DNA of 64,000 nt from NCBI RefSeq assembly GCF_000209165.1, contig NC_009044.1, positions 1,178,001-1,242,000 of the forward strand, read 5' to 3'. How positions within the stretch are numbered: position 1 is the first letter of the stretch; each line of letters begins with the position of its first letter. Under the pieces are notes generated by a model. It ran no database searches. It saw only the letters and a list, made by a program, of their open reading frames with translations, and was not told where the DNA came from. This document shows positions 1 to 10,283 of this stretch, in pieces. The translations under genes and the position numbers were made by a program. Source of the DNA: Scheffersomyces stipitis CBS 6054 (taxonomy: Eukaryota > Ascomycota > Pichiomycetes > Serinales > Debaryomycetaceae).

Positions 1-2268
1 TTGACTGGTAGATACAGTGCTTTGTCTTTGGACGAGTTCTCCTACCCATTGAAATTCGACTGGACGCCTATTACTATCTCCAAGATTATCAGTGAGTTTG
101 TTCCAGATTTCAACCCCGAGCTGGTATTGGCCCCTAGTGCTCTCCAGAGCTTTGTTGGACAGATCACTGCCAACACCTCTCCCGTAGGAAAGTACTTGAT
201 CTGGGGCAAGGACAATGGCTCTTTCGTAGGAACCGGCGATAAATTGGCTCTTTCGTTATCGTTGGACGATTCGAAGACCGTCAGCATCAGAAACAAGTAC
301 GACAACTCCAGAGCGGGTGGTGTTATTCAGTCTTCGATTGCTACAAACTTCAACAACAACATTATCGCTACCGTAGATTCTGCCGACGTTGTCATTATCG
401 AAGATCTGTCTTTGTTGGCCAGCTACGACGTCCTCGCCACTGCTGCCCCAGGAGGCACAGTTTTGTTGGGAAACTTCAAGACTATTAAGGAGTCTGTGGA
501 TATCGACATTGTGGAAAAGTTGCCTATAGAATTCAGAAAGACTTTAGCCAGAAACCACAACAAGTTGACTATTATTGACTTCAGCATTGTTGACGAGTTA
601 GACGAGTTGAACTCTTCCACCAAAGGATTTTCAGCAGACTTCTTAGTCCAGTTGGCTTTCTGGAGGGCTGCTTTGCCTGAATTGGATGGCTTTATCGTCA
701 ACAAGTTGTTACAGGCTAACGGTAACTCGTTTGAGTTATTGGCTGCTGTCTTAGACAAATTCATCAACATTGCTGACGAGAAGGCTGGTTTGAAGGAAGT
801 GGCTGTATTGCCAGAATGGGCTGAACTTGTAGAAGAAATCACGGAAGCAGAAGAAGCAGAAGAAGGCGAAAAGGAAGAAGAAACTGAAGCCGCTGAAGCT
901 GGCGACGAAGAGGCCGCTGAAGAAGAAATTCCAGAAGCTTTGCCATTCTTCGTTTCGGAAACTTCTATCTTCCCCAACCCACGTACTCCTCAAGAAGCTG
1001 CCGAAGAAACCAAGTTGGTTGGCTATAAACATTTGGCTAGCAAGTTGACTTTCCCAGAAGCATATAATACGAAGGAAGCTCTCAGACCAGACTTGCCAGT
1101 CAAGAATTTCGTAGTGAAGGTGCAAGAAAACAAGAGACTCACTCCTCAAGAATATTCTAGAAATATCTTCCACATTGAGTTCGATGTCACTGGCACCGGC
1201 TTGACTTACGATATTGGTGAAGCTCTTGGTATTCACGGCCGTAACAATGCCGAAGCTGTTGAAAGCTTCTTGCAGTTCTACGGTGTGGATGGTGACCAAA
1301 TCGTTGAAATCTCCAACAAGGATGATACCTCTCTTGTTGAGACCAGAACTGCCAGACAGGCTTTGACTGACAGCGTTGACTTCTTGGGAAAGCCTCCCAA
1401 GAGATTCTACGAGAGCTTGGCTGAGTATGCTGAAACTGAAGATGACAAGAAGAAATTGACTACATTAGCCAATGCTGAAGGTGCTGAGGAGTTGAAGAAG
1501 AGACAAGAAGTCGATTTTGACTCTTATGTTGATATCTTGGAAGAATTTGCCTCTGCTCGTCCTCCTTTTGCTGACTTGGTCAAGATTATTGCTCCTTTGA
1601 AGAGAAGAGAATACTCTATTGCTTCTTCTCAAAGAATCCACCCTAACGCGGTTCACTTGCTTATCGTTGTTGTAGACTGGGTCGACCCTCGTGGCAGAAT
1701 CAGATACGGACACTGTTCCAAGTACTTAAGTGATTTGAAGATTGGCGACGAGTTGGTTGTCAGCGTCAAGCCTTCTGTTATGAAGTTGCCTCCATTGTCA
1801 ACCCAACCAATCATCATGTCTGGTTTGGGTACTGGTTTGGCTCCATTCAAGGCTTTTGTCGAAGAAAAGATCTGGCAAAAGGAACAGGGTATGGAAATTG
1901 GGGAAATCTTTTTATTCTTGGGTTCCAGACACAAGAAAGAAGAATACTTGTACGGTGAATTATGGGAAGCCTACAAGAGTGCTGGTGTTTTGACTCACAT
2001 TGGTGCTGCCTTCTCTCGTGACCAGCCTCAGAAGATTTACATTCAAGACAAGATCAGAGAGAGCATTGAAGACTTGACTGATGCTGTGTGCTTGAAGGAA
2101 GGTTCGTTCTACTTGTGTGGTCCAACATGGCCCGTTCCTGATATCACTGCTTGTCTTGAAGATATTGTTAAAAACGGTGCAAAGAGAGCCGGTCAAGAAA
2201 TCAAAGATGTCGCTAAGGTTGTTGAAGACATGAAGGAAGACGGCCGTTACATCTTGGAAGTTTACTAG
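1..2268 (+). CDS. MET10: Sulfite reductase flavoprotein (alpha) subunit, 5'-truncated by window edge
   Basis: Flavoprotein subunit of NADPH-sulfite reductase. In the known family it carries electrons from NADPH through FAD to the haemoprotein subunit, which reduces sulfite to sulfide for Met/Cys synthesis in the cytosol. The frame is open from base 1 with no convincing ATG, and 755 residues are visible against about 1035 in S. cerevisiae Met10, so the N-terminal quarter lies outside. The first ~280 residues match the oxidoreductase-like N-terminal part. A very Glu-rich linker follows at about residues 278-313. The ferredoxin-reductase-type half then shows RREYSIASS (FAD, about 535-543), GTGLAPF (NADPH side, about 610) and YLCGPTWPVPD (about 704), ending in the usual aromatic-rich C-terminus (ILEVY). 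The length and order of the C-terminal half look intact. Identification is by motif recognition. Confidence 0.93.
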   Translation: MTGRYSALSLDEFSYPLKFDWTPITISKIISEFVPDFNPELVLAPSALQSFVGQITANTSPVGKYLIWGKDNGSFVGTGDKLALSLSLDDSKTVSIRNKYDNSRAGGVIQSSIATNFNNNIIATVDSADVVIIEDLSLLASYDVLATAAPGGTVLLGNFKTIKESVDIDIVEKLPIEFRKTLARNHNKLTIIDFSIVDELDELNSSTKGFSADFLVQLAFWRAALPELDGFIVNKLLQANGNSFELLAAVLDKFINIADEKAGLKEVAVLPEWAELVEEITEAEEAEEGEKEEETEAAEAGDEEAAEEEIPEALPFFVSETSIFPNPRTPQEAAEETKLVGYKHLASKLTFPEAYNTKEALRPDLPVKNFVVKVQENKRLTPQEYSRNIFHIEFDVTGTGLTYDIGEALGIHGRNNAEAVESFLQFYGVDGDQIVEISNKDDTSLVETRTARQALTDSVDFLGKPPKRFYESLAEYAETEDDKKKLTTLANAEGAEELKKRQEVDFDSYVDILEEFASARPPFADLVKIIAPLKRREYSIASSQRIHPNAVHLLIVVVDWVDPRGRIRYGHCSKYLSDLKIGDELVVSVKPSVMKLPPLSTQPIIMSGLGTGLAPFKAFVEEKIWQKEQGMEIGEIFLFLGSRHKKEEYLYGELWEAYKSAGVLTHIGAAFSRDQPQKIYIQDKIRESIEDLTDAVCLKEGSFYLCGPTWPVPDITACLEDIVKNGAKRAGQEIKDVAKVVEDMKEDGRYILEVY

Positions 2269-2671
2269 ACGGTAGTTGCTTTATATAGAACTCTAGAAGT
2301 ATGCAAATATGAACTATTTATCAGATTAGAAGTTATTATATATCGTTTTTAACCATTTGTAAGTTTACAAAGAAGACCTGATATTATTGATATATTTATC
2401 GTATATCAGTCTCGTAAGTTTGAGCTTTTTCTCATCATCTTAAGGAGTCAAACGAGTGTCTAACCCAGACTCAAAGTTGGACGATGAAACTTAAATAGCG
2501 CGTTAACAGACTATTCTTCAAATGATAGATCCAACACTGAAGGAATGATCCAACAATCAGATCAAGCCTGCTATGGCATTATTTTACAGATGAAAACTTG
2601 GAACCGTTTTGAAGAGCTGCGAAAAACCGTTATGACAATTGTGTGAAAGTTGAAAAAACAACGAAGCATGC
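2269..2671. other. Convergent intergenic region, MET10 to small ORF
   Basis: This is AT-rich sequence between two facing 3' ends. It holds the MET10 trailer (TATATA-rich stretch near 2335-2400) and one TGAAAAA at 2651. I see no further gene or RNA here. Confidence 0.5.
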
Positions 2672-2971
2672 CTACGACTTCTTATTCAAGAACGCTACCT
2701 CAAAGCCATTGGCGTAATATAGTATAGTGGTGTAGTCATCAAAAACAGATTTCACCATCGTGGAACCTTCGGAAGCGTGAAGTGCCAATAGTAAGAGTAA
2801 TTCTTCCACAATGGATTGTTCCAAAGGCTGAGAAGTCAGCAACTCAAGAGATCCTACTAATTTCCCTGCCGAAGCAACCACCACCAGTTCTATTTGTGCC
2901 AGACTATAGTATTTTACTGAGTCGAGAATTGTATCTACTGATGATTGCGGAAGGGCAGGATACAGCGACAT
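2672..2971 (-). CDS. Small unrecognised protein, possible roadblock-like fold
   Basis: A 99-codon ATG-to-stop frame with codon use like its neighbours and no conflicting gene. I do not recognise the family. The visible pattern is a short helix (VDTILDSVKYYS, about 12-23), a hydrophobic strand (IELVVVASAG, about 27-36), a Leu-rich helix (SIVEELLLLLALHA, about 53-66) and two strands near the end (YTTILYYANG and FEVAFLNK). This alternating helix-strand order would fit a small roadblock/LC7-type fold such as LAMTOR or Ego-complex subunits, but that is inference from pattern only. It lies divergent to STB3 and shares the 2-kb promoter rich in TTTTTCAC. The overlapping plus-strand frame at 2782-2994 looks like a shadow. 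Existence as a gene is likely; its function is unknown. Confidence 0.6.
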   Translation of the reverse strand: MSLYPALPQSSVDTILDSVKYYSLAQIELVVVASAGKLVGSLELLTSQPLEQSIVEELLLLLALHASEGSTMVKSVFDDYTTILYYANGFEVAFLNKKS

Positions 2972-4987
2972 TGCTATGTTATTGGTATTTGTAGATTCTA
3001 AAAATTGAGAAGGAGAGTAGAAATGCTATTAGTCAGGATATTTGAAACTGAAAAATTTAGTTTTCTACTGAGAGTCGTCGCAATGAGATACAGCGACGTA
3101 GCAACTGTGTGATTGGCTGAAAAGAATCCAAACACGGACTAGCATCAGTAGCTACAAGTGGGAAGTCAGTCGAATAGAGCTCAGTCCAGGTCAAGACAGG
3201 ACATACAAGCCCAGCAGCCAGCTTTTCAAGGAAGTGCAAGAGTGAAAACGGTCAGTATAGTATATAGTCTCAAGTGAAAAATTCACTGCGAGCCCGAAAT
3301 GTGGGGCAAGCGAAGGAGGGGGAGCGGAATTGTAAATAAAAATAGGCGCAAAGTAGGATGACAAGTGGACGTGAGCGACCGGAGAACAGATCGTCTCGTT
3401 ACGGTAAATGTTGGCTAAACCATGAAGTTAAAAAAGTTCTACCCTGAGGTTTTTGGTAGAGTGAAAAATCGTAGAGAATTTCACAGCCATTCCATACTAT
3501 ATGCTTATTCGCGCAATGGCAGTGACAAATTGCACTATTAACGTTGAACTTCTTCGTAGAACAGATGTAGCTACATTACGCAATTGGACACAAGATCCGA
3601 CCGATCAGTAGCTGTTTTTCACAGACTAGTAGCTTCGGTAGATCTGCTGTACTCTCAACATTTATCACCATATATGCTCCTGTACACAGAGATCAATGAC
3701 CTACCAGCCATAACACCACCGGAGAGTCATACAACGGCCGGGAAGGAAGGTCCAACGGGTGCAGGAGAGGAGACACCAGTGTAGGGGCCTCGATATAAAT
3801 AGCTGGAGCGAATGGCAATTATCAGATGTTGAGCTTGTTCAAAACAGGTGACCAGGCTATAGGAATTTTTCACTGCCCCACGGATTGTGAAATAGCCGGC
3901 ATATAAGCATAACCGATAACAGTCTAGCCGATAAGGGCCCGAACCTCACAAGCCGGAACTTGAATCTACACAGCGCCACTTGCGAGTCCCACTCTCCAGC
4001 ATCCGCCACTACATCCATTCCGCAACGACTCGGGAAGAATCTCGAAATAAGGGAATTTCAGCTAGATAGTGATATTGGAAGACCCACCAGGCATAGCCCT
4101 CAGTTTGCAGCCCCACGCGTTAAATTAATTCACAGTACTGACACCAGCTAGAACCACCTGCAATTTCAGGCTGCATCTCCGCTTTGGGAGAAAACCAGTA
4201 GCGAGAAGAGTCATTTTCCCAGACCACCTGACCTCGCCGCATTGGTTCCACCAGATTAAGTCTATTTTATCACAGTTGGGTATATACGTGTCTGAAACGC
4301 CATACAATCTCTAGTATTCGGCCAAGAAAGGGAGCAGACAGTAACCAAACAGAACATAAAGTATATAGAGGTGTTTCTTTCTTGTGGATATCTTTACACA
4401 CCAACAACCTCTCCAGAATCGCGATCTCACTGTGATTTTTCACCCAGGCCAATTCCGCGATCTCAGACTTCCGTCTCGCTTAACGCATATATTGAGCACC
4501 GTTTCCAATTTTTCACTTCCCACTGAAAATTCACAGACAACAACAGCCAGGTTATAGCGAGAGTTTTCTGGAAGTTATCCGATTGTAACAGCACCATTAT
4601 CGCGGCACCACTTCCGTCACTGCAGTCTACTTGCCATTTCTGAGCCACTGAGTCATTTTAATTTCTACAAGACAATCGGTAGCAACGGACTACAGATATT
4701 GCACAGTCGACAACAGTACAGCTATAAATAACTGAATAACAGAACTGTCACTGACCAACCCTATTCTCATCGACTAGTTCTGCTCACACACCCGCTTGAT
4801 ACCCTCTCTCATTGACCAATAGCTAACAGCCTTTTGTTGTTGACACCACAAATCTGAATAATCACCGATTTTTCACTCCACACGCTCACACTAATTTCGA
4901 CCTTATCTGGCCCACATTTTTCACTCCACAAACAGAGCACTGTCCACTAGCCATACCAGACAGTCTCCACACTTCATTAAAACAGCA
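2972..4987. promoter_or_regulatory. Divergent promoter with an RRPE-type TTTTTCAC array
   Basis: The 2.0-kb region between the small minus-strand ORF and STB3 has no credible gene. It holds nine copies of TGAAAAA/TTTTTCA. Eight of them extend to the octamer GTGAAAAA/TTTTTCAC, starting near 3274, 3461, 3615, 3866, 4436, 4509, 4869 and 4917; the ninth, at 3049, is TGAAAAATTT. A further TTTTTCAC lies in the STB3 coding region at about 5143. Uniform base use predicts about 0.06 octamers in this length on both strands. The site at 3274-3286 (GTGAAAAATTCAC) is nearly palindromic. In S. cerevisiae this element (RRPE) is bound by Stb3, the product of the neighbouring gene, so autoregulation is a natural inference. 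Confidence 0.75.
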
Positions 4988-7000
4988 ATGTCGTCTCCTC
5001 CAGACGGCTCTATACACCAGATGCCACCCATCACGACAAAACCGAACGTGGGACTAAATGTTCAGCCACCGTTCTCCACCAATCCCGTAACCACTAATAT
5101 TTCAGTCTCAAGCTCTCCAGCGAGACCCATTCATAGCTCCAATTTTTCACCTCCACAAAGCAACAAGGATGGTATAAGCGGCAATGGCAACAGTAATGCC
5201 AGTATGAATATCAGTGCTATTATCGATAGCAACCCTGACAATGGCAATTCCGCTATTAATACGAATGGTGGCACTACTGATGCAAATATCATTAATCCTG
5301 ATAATTCTGCTGCTATAAATCCTAACAATGGCTCCTTGTCGACAACTCCCAAGAAACTACTTTCCACTTCCTCGCCAGAAGGCATCCAGGTCGCCTCGAA
5401 AATTACCCCCACAAGATTGGCCAACTTGCTTATCCGCAAAGGTCCACTTCCCATTCGTCACATCACAGGCCACTTGGCTGTAGAAGTTCCTTCTTTTGAC
5501 CAGCTTTCACTTTCCAAACAAAGACGGCTAATTATGGCTGCTATGGAGCAGACAGACCCTTCCAACAACGTGGTGTTTGAAAAAATTGGCTGGGGCCAAT
5601 GGGCTGTGCGTAAAGTAGATTCTGACTTCATTGTTACAGAAGGAACTGAATCGACTGGAGGCGAAGTCGCCGGCAAGACCGCGGCAGAAATCAAGAACAT
5701 GACAGCAGAAGACAGAAAGCAGCCTCTACTCAATGTCAACGACTTGAGAAACCAAACCAACTTAAAACTCGGCTGGTCCAAGAAACAGAATGTGCTACAA
5801 AACTCTCAAAACCACCTGGCCAAAAAGGGTAGAAGAGAGTCGATAACCAACAATGTCAAGAATTTGCACAATTTGAAGTTGCCCAACGAGCCAGCTGCTT
5901 CTACTGCTATTGCAAGTGATTCTGAAGATGATGAATACGACCATTTGTCAGACAATATGGAACAAGATAACGAGGATACACCTGAATCAAGCTCAGAATC
6001 TGAAGAAGAAGACGATAATGTCATGTTTTCTTTCGACCAGGACCAGGATGAGTCCGCTAACAACACCAATAGATTTAAGAGGTCCCCTCCTATCAAGTTC
6101 GCCAAAAGAGTGCCTATAAAAGTTAGTCCACCACCACTGGATGCTGTACTTTCAACTTCAGCTTCTAGAAATAGAAGAAAGAGCTCTTCTTCTAACCCGG
6201 CCTCTTCGTTTATAAGCAAGCCATCAACATACCGTCACCAGTTGTTCAACAGATCCAGACTCAATTCACTTGACAATCTTGACAACTACCTCATTTCTTC
6301 TGCCAAAAATTCGCAGGTTTCCATAAACTCTCCCCCTCCAATCTCTTCTTTTCAATCTCCTCCAAACATGGGAACGTCTCCCATTAACTCTTGGAATTCC
6401 AACTACATTCATGCCACCAGTAATGACGAATTTATTATAAACAATGCTAACAACGTCAACGCCCAGAACGGCCATCGCAAATCTTCTTTCAACGAGTCTC
6501 ACATCAGATCTACCTTATCTTCCTCTCTCCCCATGGGAGCTTCTTTGTATCCACATAGTACTCCAGCACTTCAGGGAGACGCACAACATATCCAACAAAC
6601 ACAGCAATCTAATCACCACCAACCCCAACATAATACTGGGCCATACGATAATCTGGCGTATGCCAACTCCACTCCTTCTGTTCTTCACAGTAGCAATGGC
6701 AATGCCAGTGACACTGATGAAGAAGACTGGGCTACTATCGGTGCTGAATCGTTGAGAAAACACCATCTAGCAGTTTCAGGGTTGCGCAAGAAGAATGTCC
6801 CTCGTAAACACCAGCATCCTTCGCATCACCAAAGACACCAACCTGCAGCCATACCCCTTGCACACTCTGGTCTGAACGGAGGAGTCAGATCGAGATCTAG
6901 GTCTAGAACCAGACCCAGCATTGATGCCTCTTCTGCTGGTGAACTCAACGACGAAGAGAAATCAGCTGCATTTGCTTTGGTAGACTTGATGTCTGTCTGA
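4988..7000 (+). CDS. STB3: Stb3-type Sin3-binding transcription factor
   Basis: A 670-residue protein with the Stb3/'putative Sin3-binding' domain at about residues 135-210. Its hallmarks are TPTRLANLLIRKGPLPIRHI, LSKQRRLIMAAME and VVFEKIGWGQWAVR. In S. cerevisiae Stb3 binds the TGAAAAA element (RRPE) of ribosome-biogenesis promoters and recruits the Sin3-Rpd3 deacetylase under TOR/Sch9 control. The rest is low complexity: Asn/Ser-rich N-terminus, an acidic Glu/Ser block at about 305-350, a Ser/Asn/His/Gln-rich middle, and an Arg/Ser run (RSRSRSRTR) near 630. This is typical of this factor, which is disordered outside the domain. The ATG at 4988 follows stops upstream and gives an uninterrupted frame. 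The promoter carries an array of the motif the family binds. The domain call is firm; the orthology is very likely. Confidence 0.88.
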   Translation: MSSPPDGSIHQMPPITTKPNVGLNVQPPFSTNPVTTNISVSSSPARPIHSSNFSPPQSNKDGISGNGNSNASMNISAIIDSNPDNGNSAINTNGGTTDANIINPDNSAAINPNNGSLSTTPKKLLSTSSPEGIQVASKITPTRLANLLIRKGPLPIRHITGHLAVEVPSFDQLSLSKQRRLIMAAMEQTDPSNNVVFEKIGWGQWAVRKVDSDFIVTEGTESTGGEVAGKTAAEIKNMTAEDRKQPLLNVNDLRNQTNLKLGWSKKQNVLQNSQNHLAKKGRRESITNNVKNLHNLKLPNEPAASTAIASDSEDDEYDHLSDNMEQDNEDTPESSSESEEEDDNVMFSFDQDQDESANNTNRFKRSPPIKFAKRVPIKVSPPPLDAVLSTSASRNRRKSSSSNPASSFISKPSTYRHQLFNRSRLNSLDNLDNYLISSAKNSQVSINSPPPISSFQSPPNMGTSPINSWNSNYIHATSNDEFIINNANNVNAQNGHRKSSFNESHIRSTLSSSLPMGASLYPHSTPALQGDAQHIQQTQQSNHHQPQHNTGPYDNLAYANSTPSVLHSSNGNASDTDEEDWATIGAESLRKHHLAVSGLRKKNVPRKHQHPSHHQRHQPAAIPLAHSGLNGGVRSRSRSRTRPSIDASSAGELNDEEKSAAFALVDLMSV

Positions 7001-7895
7001 CAGAGAACTAGATCCTAGAGATCTTAGTGGAAAAATAAAATGGTTTGTAATAGGTATGGGATGAAGGATAGGTTTAGCTTTGCTATATGTTTTGGTAAAG
7101 CACTTTCAGTTCTTGATGTATGACTTTAGCTCTTTTTGCGGATTTTTTGTTTAAATCCACCTAGTAATATGTTTTCTATACTAATTATTCATAAACGAAT
7201 ATTCTTACTGAACTATATAGATACGGGCCAGGCCCATTAATACTACAGTTTCCCTGGACTAATGGACCGGGTAATTTGATTCGCTGACAATTAAAACCTA
7301 TGTATATGAGATTTGTAAGGCAACACCAAAGAGATTTAAAATCTATATGTGGCACTTTCCCATATAAGACTATATAAATTCATTATATGGTAATGAGATG
7401 TAAATCTACGTGAATTCAAGAGAGACAAGATCATTTTTTCAAGAAACAGATCAAAATTTGTACAAAATTTTTGCACCATGGAAGAAATCGATACAATTTC
7501 AAAATTATACAACTTTATGCAATTTTCTGTAGAATGCTTCCATGACAAAAAGCCATTCCATCTCGTAGAACTATTCGAATGCCAATAGGATTTCATTATC
7601 TGGACCAAATCTGCATTAGCAGGTTGCAAATTAGTTGCACCGTGCCTGTCGCTGCACGCTGCACAATATTAGCGCGACTTTTCCCCAAAAGAGTTAAATG
7701 ACGAGAAGGATACGCGTATGGCGCGCCAGCCATTTTTCACTTCTTTACGAAGAGCTGATGAAATGAATTCATTCATCTCTTTTCTTCCAGTTTCTATATC
7801 TTTTCTGTAACTTTTCTTTGATTCAGTTGATCTTTCTTACCAGCAATAGTCTGTTGTTCCACTGCCCCATTTGAATTGACTTTGCAAAATTCATC
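7001..7895. other. STB3-MCM7 intergenic region, MCM7 promoter
   Basis: About 0.9 kb of AT-rich DNA without a credible gene. The MCM7-proximal part holds an MCB (ACGCGT, 7712-7717) and TTTTTCAC at about 7733-7740. A minus-strand 97-codon frame at 7336-7629 has no protein-like character and I did not call it. Confidence 0.55.
7712..7717. promoter_or_regulatory. MCB element (ACGCGT) upstream of MCM7
   Basis: A perfect ACGCGT sits about 180 bp before the MCM7 ATG, followed by GGCGCGCC. MBF (Mbp1-Swi6) binds this hexamer in G1/S genes of yeasts, and replication-licensing genes are classic targets. The site is seen directly; regulation is inference. Confidence 0.6.
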
Positions 7896-10283
7896 ATGTC
7901 CACTACAGCAGTTTTGCCTGCTATTCAGATGCGAGTCAATTACTCCGAATATAGGAGTATTGTCAAGGACTTCCTCGAGACTTTCAAAGATGTCGCCGTA
8001 GATGAAGCCGATCTTGATCTCCAAGGTGCTCAGTTTGCCGCCAAGTACATGAATATATTCCAGAAAGTTGCCAACAGGCAGCAGTCTACAATTGTTATTG
8101 AGCTTGAAGATTTGAAGCAATGGTTGAGAAACTATTCTACTTCTCAAGGAACCAACCAGGAGTTCCTCGGAAATGTCTTAAGAAACACCTACCGTTATTT
8201 GGACGTGTTCAGCGACGTCATTGATGAATTGATGCCAAAGCCCGAGCACGGAATCGACATCAACGACGATGTCCTCGATGTGATCTTGCACCAGAGACGA
8301 TTATGCAACGATCGTTTGCAACAGGAAAACAACGACGAGTTCAACCACTTGCGAGACGGGTTTCAAAATGATAATGGCGAAAATGGACTCAACAATAACA
8401 ATAATAACGGAAATGCTCCTGCTGACTTCTTATTTCCCTCTAAATTGACTCGTCGTTATTGTCTCTACTTCGCTCCTTTAAACGACCACAAGTCACTTTC
8501 CGTTAGAGAAATCAAGGGTGCTCACGTGGGACATTACATAACAGTGAGAGGCATTGTCACAAGAGTATCGGATGTGAAGCCTTCTGTTGTAGTAAATGCA
8601 TATACCTGTGACAAGTGTGGGTTTGAGATTTTCCAGGAGGTCAACTCAAAGACTTTCACTCCCTTGTCAGAATGTACTTCACCCAGTTGTCAAAATGACA
8701 ATAACAAGGGTCAATTGTTTATGTCGACCAGAGCTTCCAAGTTTTCTAGTTTCCAGGAAGTCAAGATTCAGGAAATGTCGCATCAGGTACCTGTAGGGCA
8801 TATTCCTCGTAGTTTGACGATACATGTTAATGGTGACTTGGTTAGATCCATGAACCCGGGTGATACTGTCGATGTTTCGGGTATCTACATGCCTTCCCCT
8901 TACACCGGTTTCCGTGCATTGAAGGCTGGTCTTCTCACCGAAACCTACTTGGAAACACAACACGTAAGACAACACAAGAAACAGTACGATGCCTCTGAGA
9001 TCTCAGCCCAAGCTCAACAGAAGATCGACGAGTTGCTCCGTAGTGGTGACGTGTACAACAAGCTTGCCAAGTCAATTGCACCAGAAATTTACGGCCACTT
9101 GGATATCAAAAAGATTTTGTTATTATTGTTGTGTGGTGGTGTCACCAAAGAAATCGGTGATGGGCTCAAAATTAGAGGAGACATCAACGTTTGTCTTATG
9201 GGAGATCCCGGTGTAGCCAAGTCGCAGTTGTTGAAGGCCATTGGCAAGATTGCACCTCGTTCTGTGTATACTACTGGTAGGGGTTCATCTGGTGTAGGTC
9301 TTACAGCTGCAGTGATGAGAGATCCCATCACAGACGAAATGGTGTTGGAAGGTGGTGCACTTGTTTTGGCTGATAACGGTATCTGCTGCATCGATGAATT
9401 CGACAAGATGGACGAAAGCGACAGAACAGCCATCCACGAAGTCATGGAACAGCAAACTATTTCCATTTCCAAGGCTGGAATCACCACCACATTAAATGCA
9501 AGAACTTCCATTTTGGCAGCCGCCAATCCTCTCTACGGAAGATACAATCCAAGATTGTCACCCCACGAGAACATCAACTTACCAGCTGCATTATTGTCTA
9601 GATTTGATATCATGTACTTGATATTGGACCAACCATCTAGAGAAAACGACGAGAGATTAGCTAGCCATGTAGCCTACGTCCACATGCACAACAAGCAGCC
9701 AGAAATGGACTTTGAGCCTCTTGACTCTACAACGATCAGAGAGTTCATCAGCCGTGCCAGAACGTTCAGACCTACTGTTCCTAAGGAAGTGGGAGACTAC
9801 GTTGTACAATCGTATATTAATATGAGAAAGGAATCCCATCGAAACGAAGGCTCTGTCAAGAAGTTCAGTCATATCACTCCCAGAACGCTCTTGGGTATAT
9901 TGAGAATGGCACAAGCTTCAGCCAGACTCAGATTCGACAACTATGTGACGTTTGAAGACGTCGACGAGGCGCTCAGATTGATACAGGTGTCCAAGTCGTC
10001 GTTGGCTTCTGAGGACGACAGATTACGGGAAGATGATTCTGCTACTTCTAAGATTTATCAGATCGTGAGAGGCATGGCCTTGGGTGATGGCCAGAGGTTG
10101 ACGAGAACGTTGTCTTTGAGAGATTTACGTGAACGTATCATTGCTAAGGGCTACACCATCCAGCAGTTTGATGACTGTATTTTGGAGTACGACCACATTG
10201 GAGTGTGGCAGAAGATCGACAACGGCGAGACGTTGATGTTCATTGAGAACGATGACGACTTCGACGACGAAGACATGGTATAG
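7896..10283 (+). CDS. MCM7: DNA replication licensing factor Mcm7
   Basis: Subunit of the hexameric Mcm2-7 replicative helicase, loaded at origins in G1 and active in the CMG complex in the nucleus. The 795-residue frame (845 in S. cerevisiae) has the MCM N-terminal domain, a zinc ribbon (CDKCGFEIF then CTSPSCQND, about 237-265), the Mcm7-typical TRASKFSSFQE and VPVGHIPRSL stretches, a Walker A GDPGVAKSQ (about 436), Walker B CIDEFDKMDESD (about 498) and the arginine finger SRFD (about 568). The C-terminal winged-helix part and acidic tail are present. An Asn-rich insert (NNNNNNG, about 165-172) is a local low-complexity expansion. The choice of Mcm7 rather than another Mcm rests on the N-terminus (LPAIQMRVNYSEY) and the zinc-ribbon context. 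An MCB lies upstream. Confidence 0.97.
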   Translation: MSTTAVLPAIQMRVNYSEYRSIVKDFLETFKDVAVDEADLDLQGAQFAAKYMNIFQKVANRQQSTIVIELEDLKQWLRNYSTSQGTNQEFLGNVLRNTYRYLDVFSDVIDELMPKPEHGIDINDDVLDVILHQRRLCNDRLQQENNDEFNHLRDGFQNDNGENGLNNNNNNGNAPADFLFPSKLTRRYCLYFAPLNDHKSLSVREIKGAHVGHYITVRGIVTRVSDVKPSVVVNAYTCDKCGFEIFQEVNSKTFTPLSECTSPSCQNDNNKGQLFMSTRASKFSSFQEVKIQEMSHQVPVGHIPRSLTIHVNGDLVRSMNPGDTVDVSGIYMPSPYTGFRALKAGLLTETYLETQHVRQHKKQYDASEISAQAQQKIDELLRSGDVYNKLAKSIAPEIYGHLDIKKILLLLLCGGVTKEIGDGLKIRGDINVCLMGDPGVAKSQLLKAIGKIAPRSVYTTGRGSSGVGLTAAVMRDPITDEMVLEGGALVLADNGICCIDEFDKMDESDRTAIHEVMEQQTISISKAGITTTLNARTSILAAANPLYGRYNPRLSPHENINLPAALLSRFDIMYLILDQPSRENDERLASHVAYVHMHNKQPEMDFEPLDSTTIREFISRARTFRPTVPKEVGDYVVQSYINMRKESHRNEGSVKKFSHITPRTLLGILRMAQASARLRFDNYVTFEDVDEALRLIQVSKSSLASEDDRLREDDSATSKIYQIVRGMALGDGQRLTRTLSLRDLRERIIAKGYTIQQFDDCILEYDHIGVWQKIDNGETLMFIENDDDFDDEDMV

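Noticed and set aside
423..1299. Two long minus-strand frames (184 and 182 codons) across MET10
   Set aside because: They are shadows of the MET10 Glu/Ala-rich coding bias; their products are low complexity and match no family.
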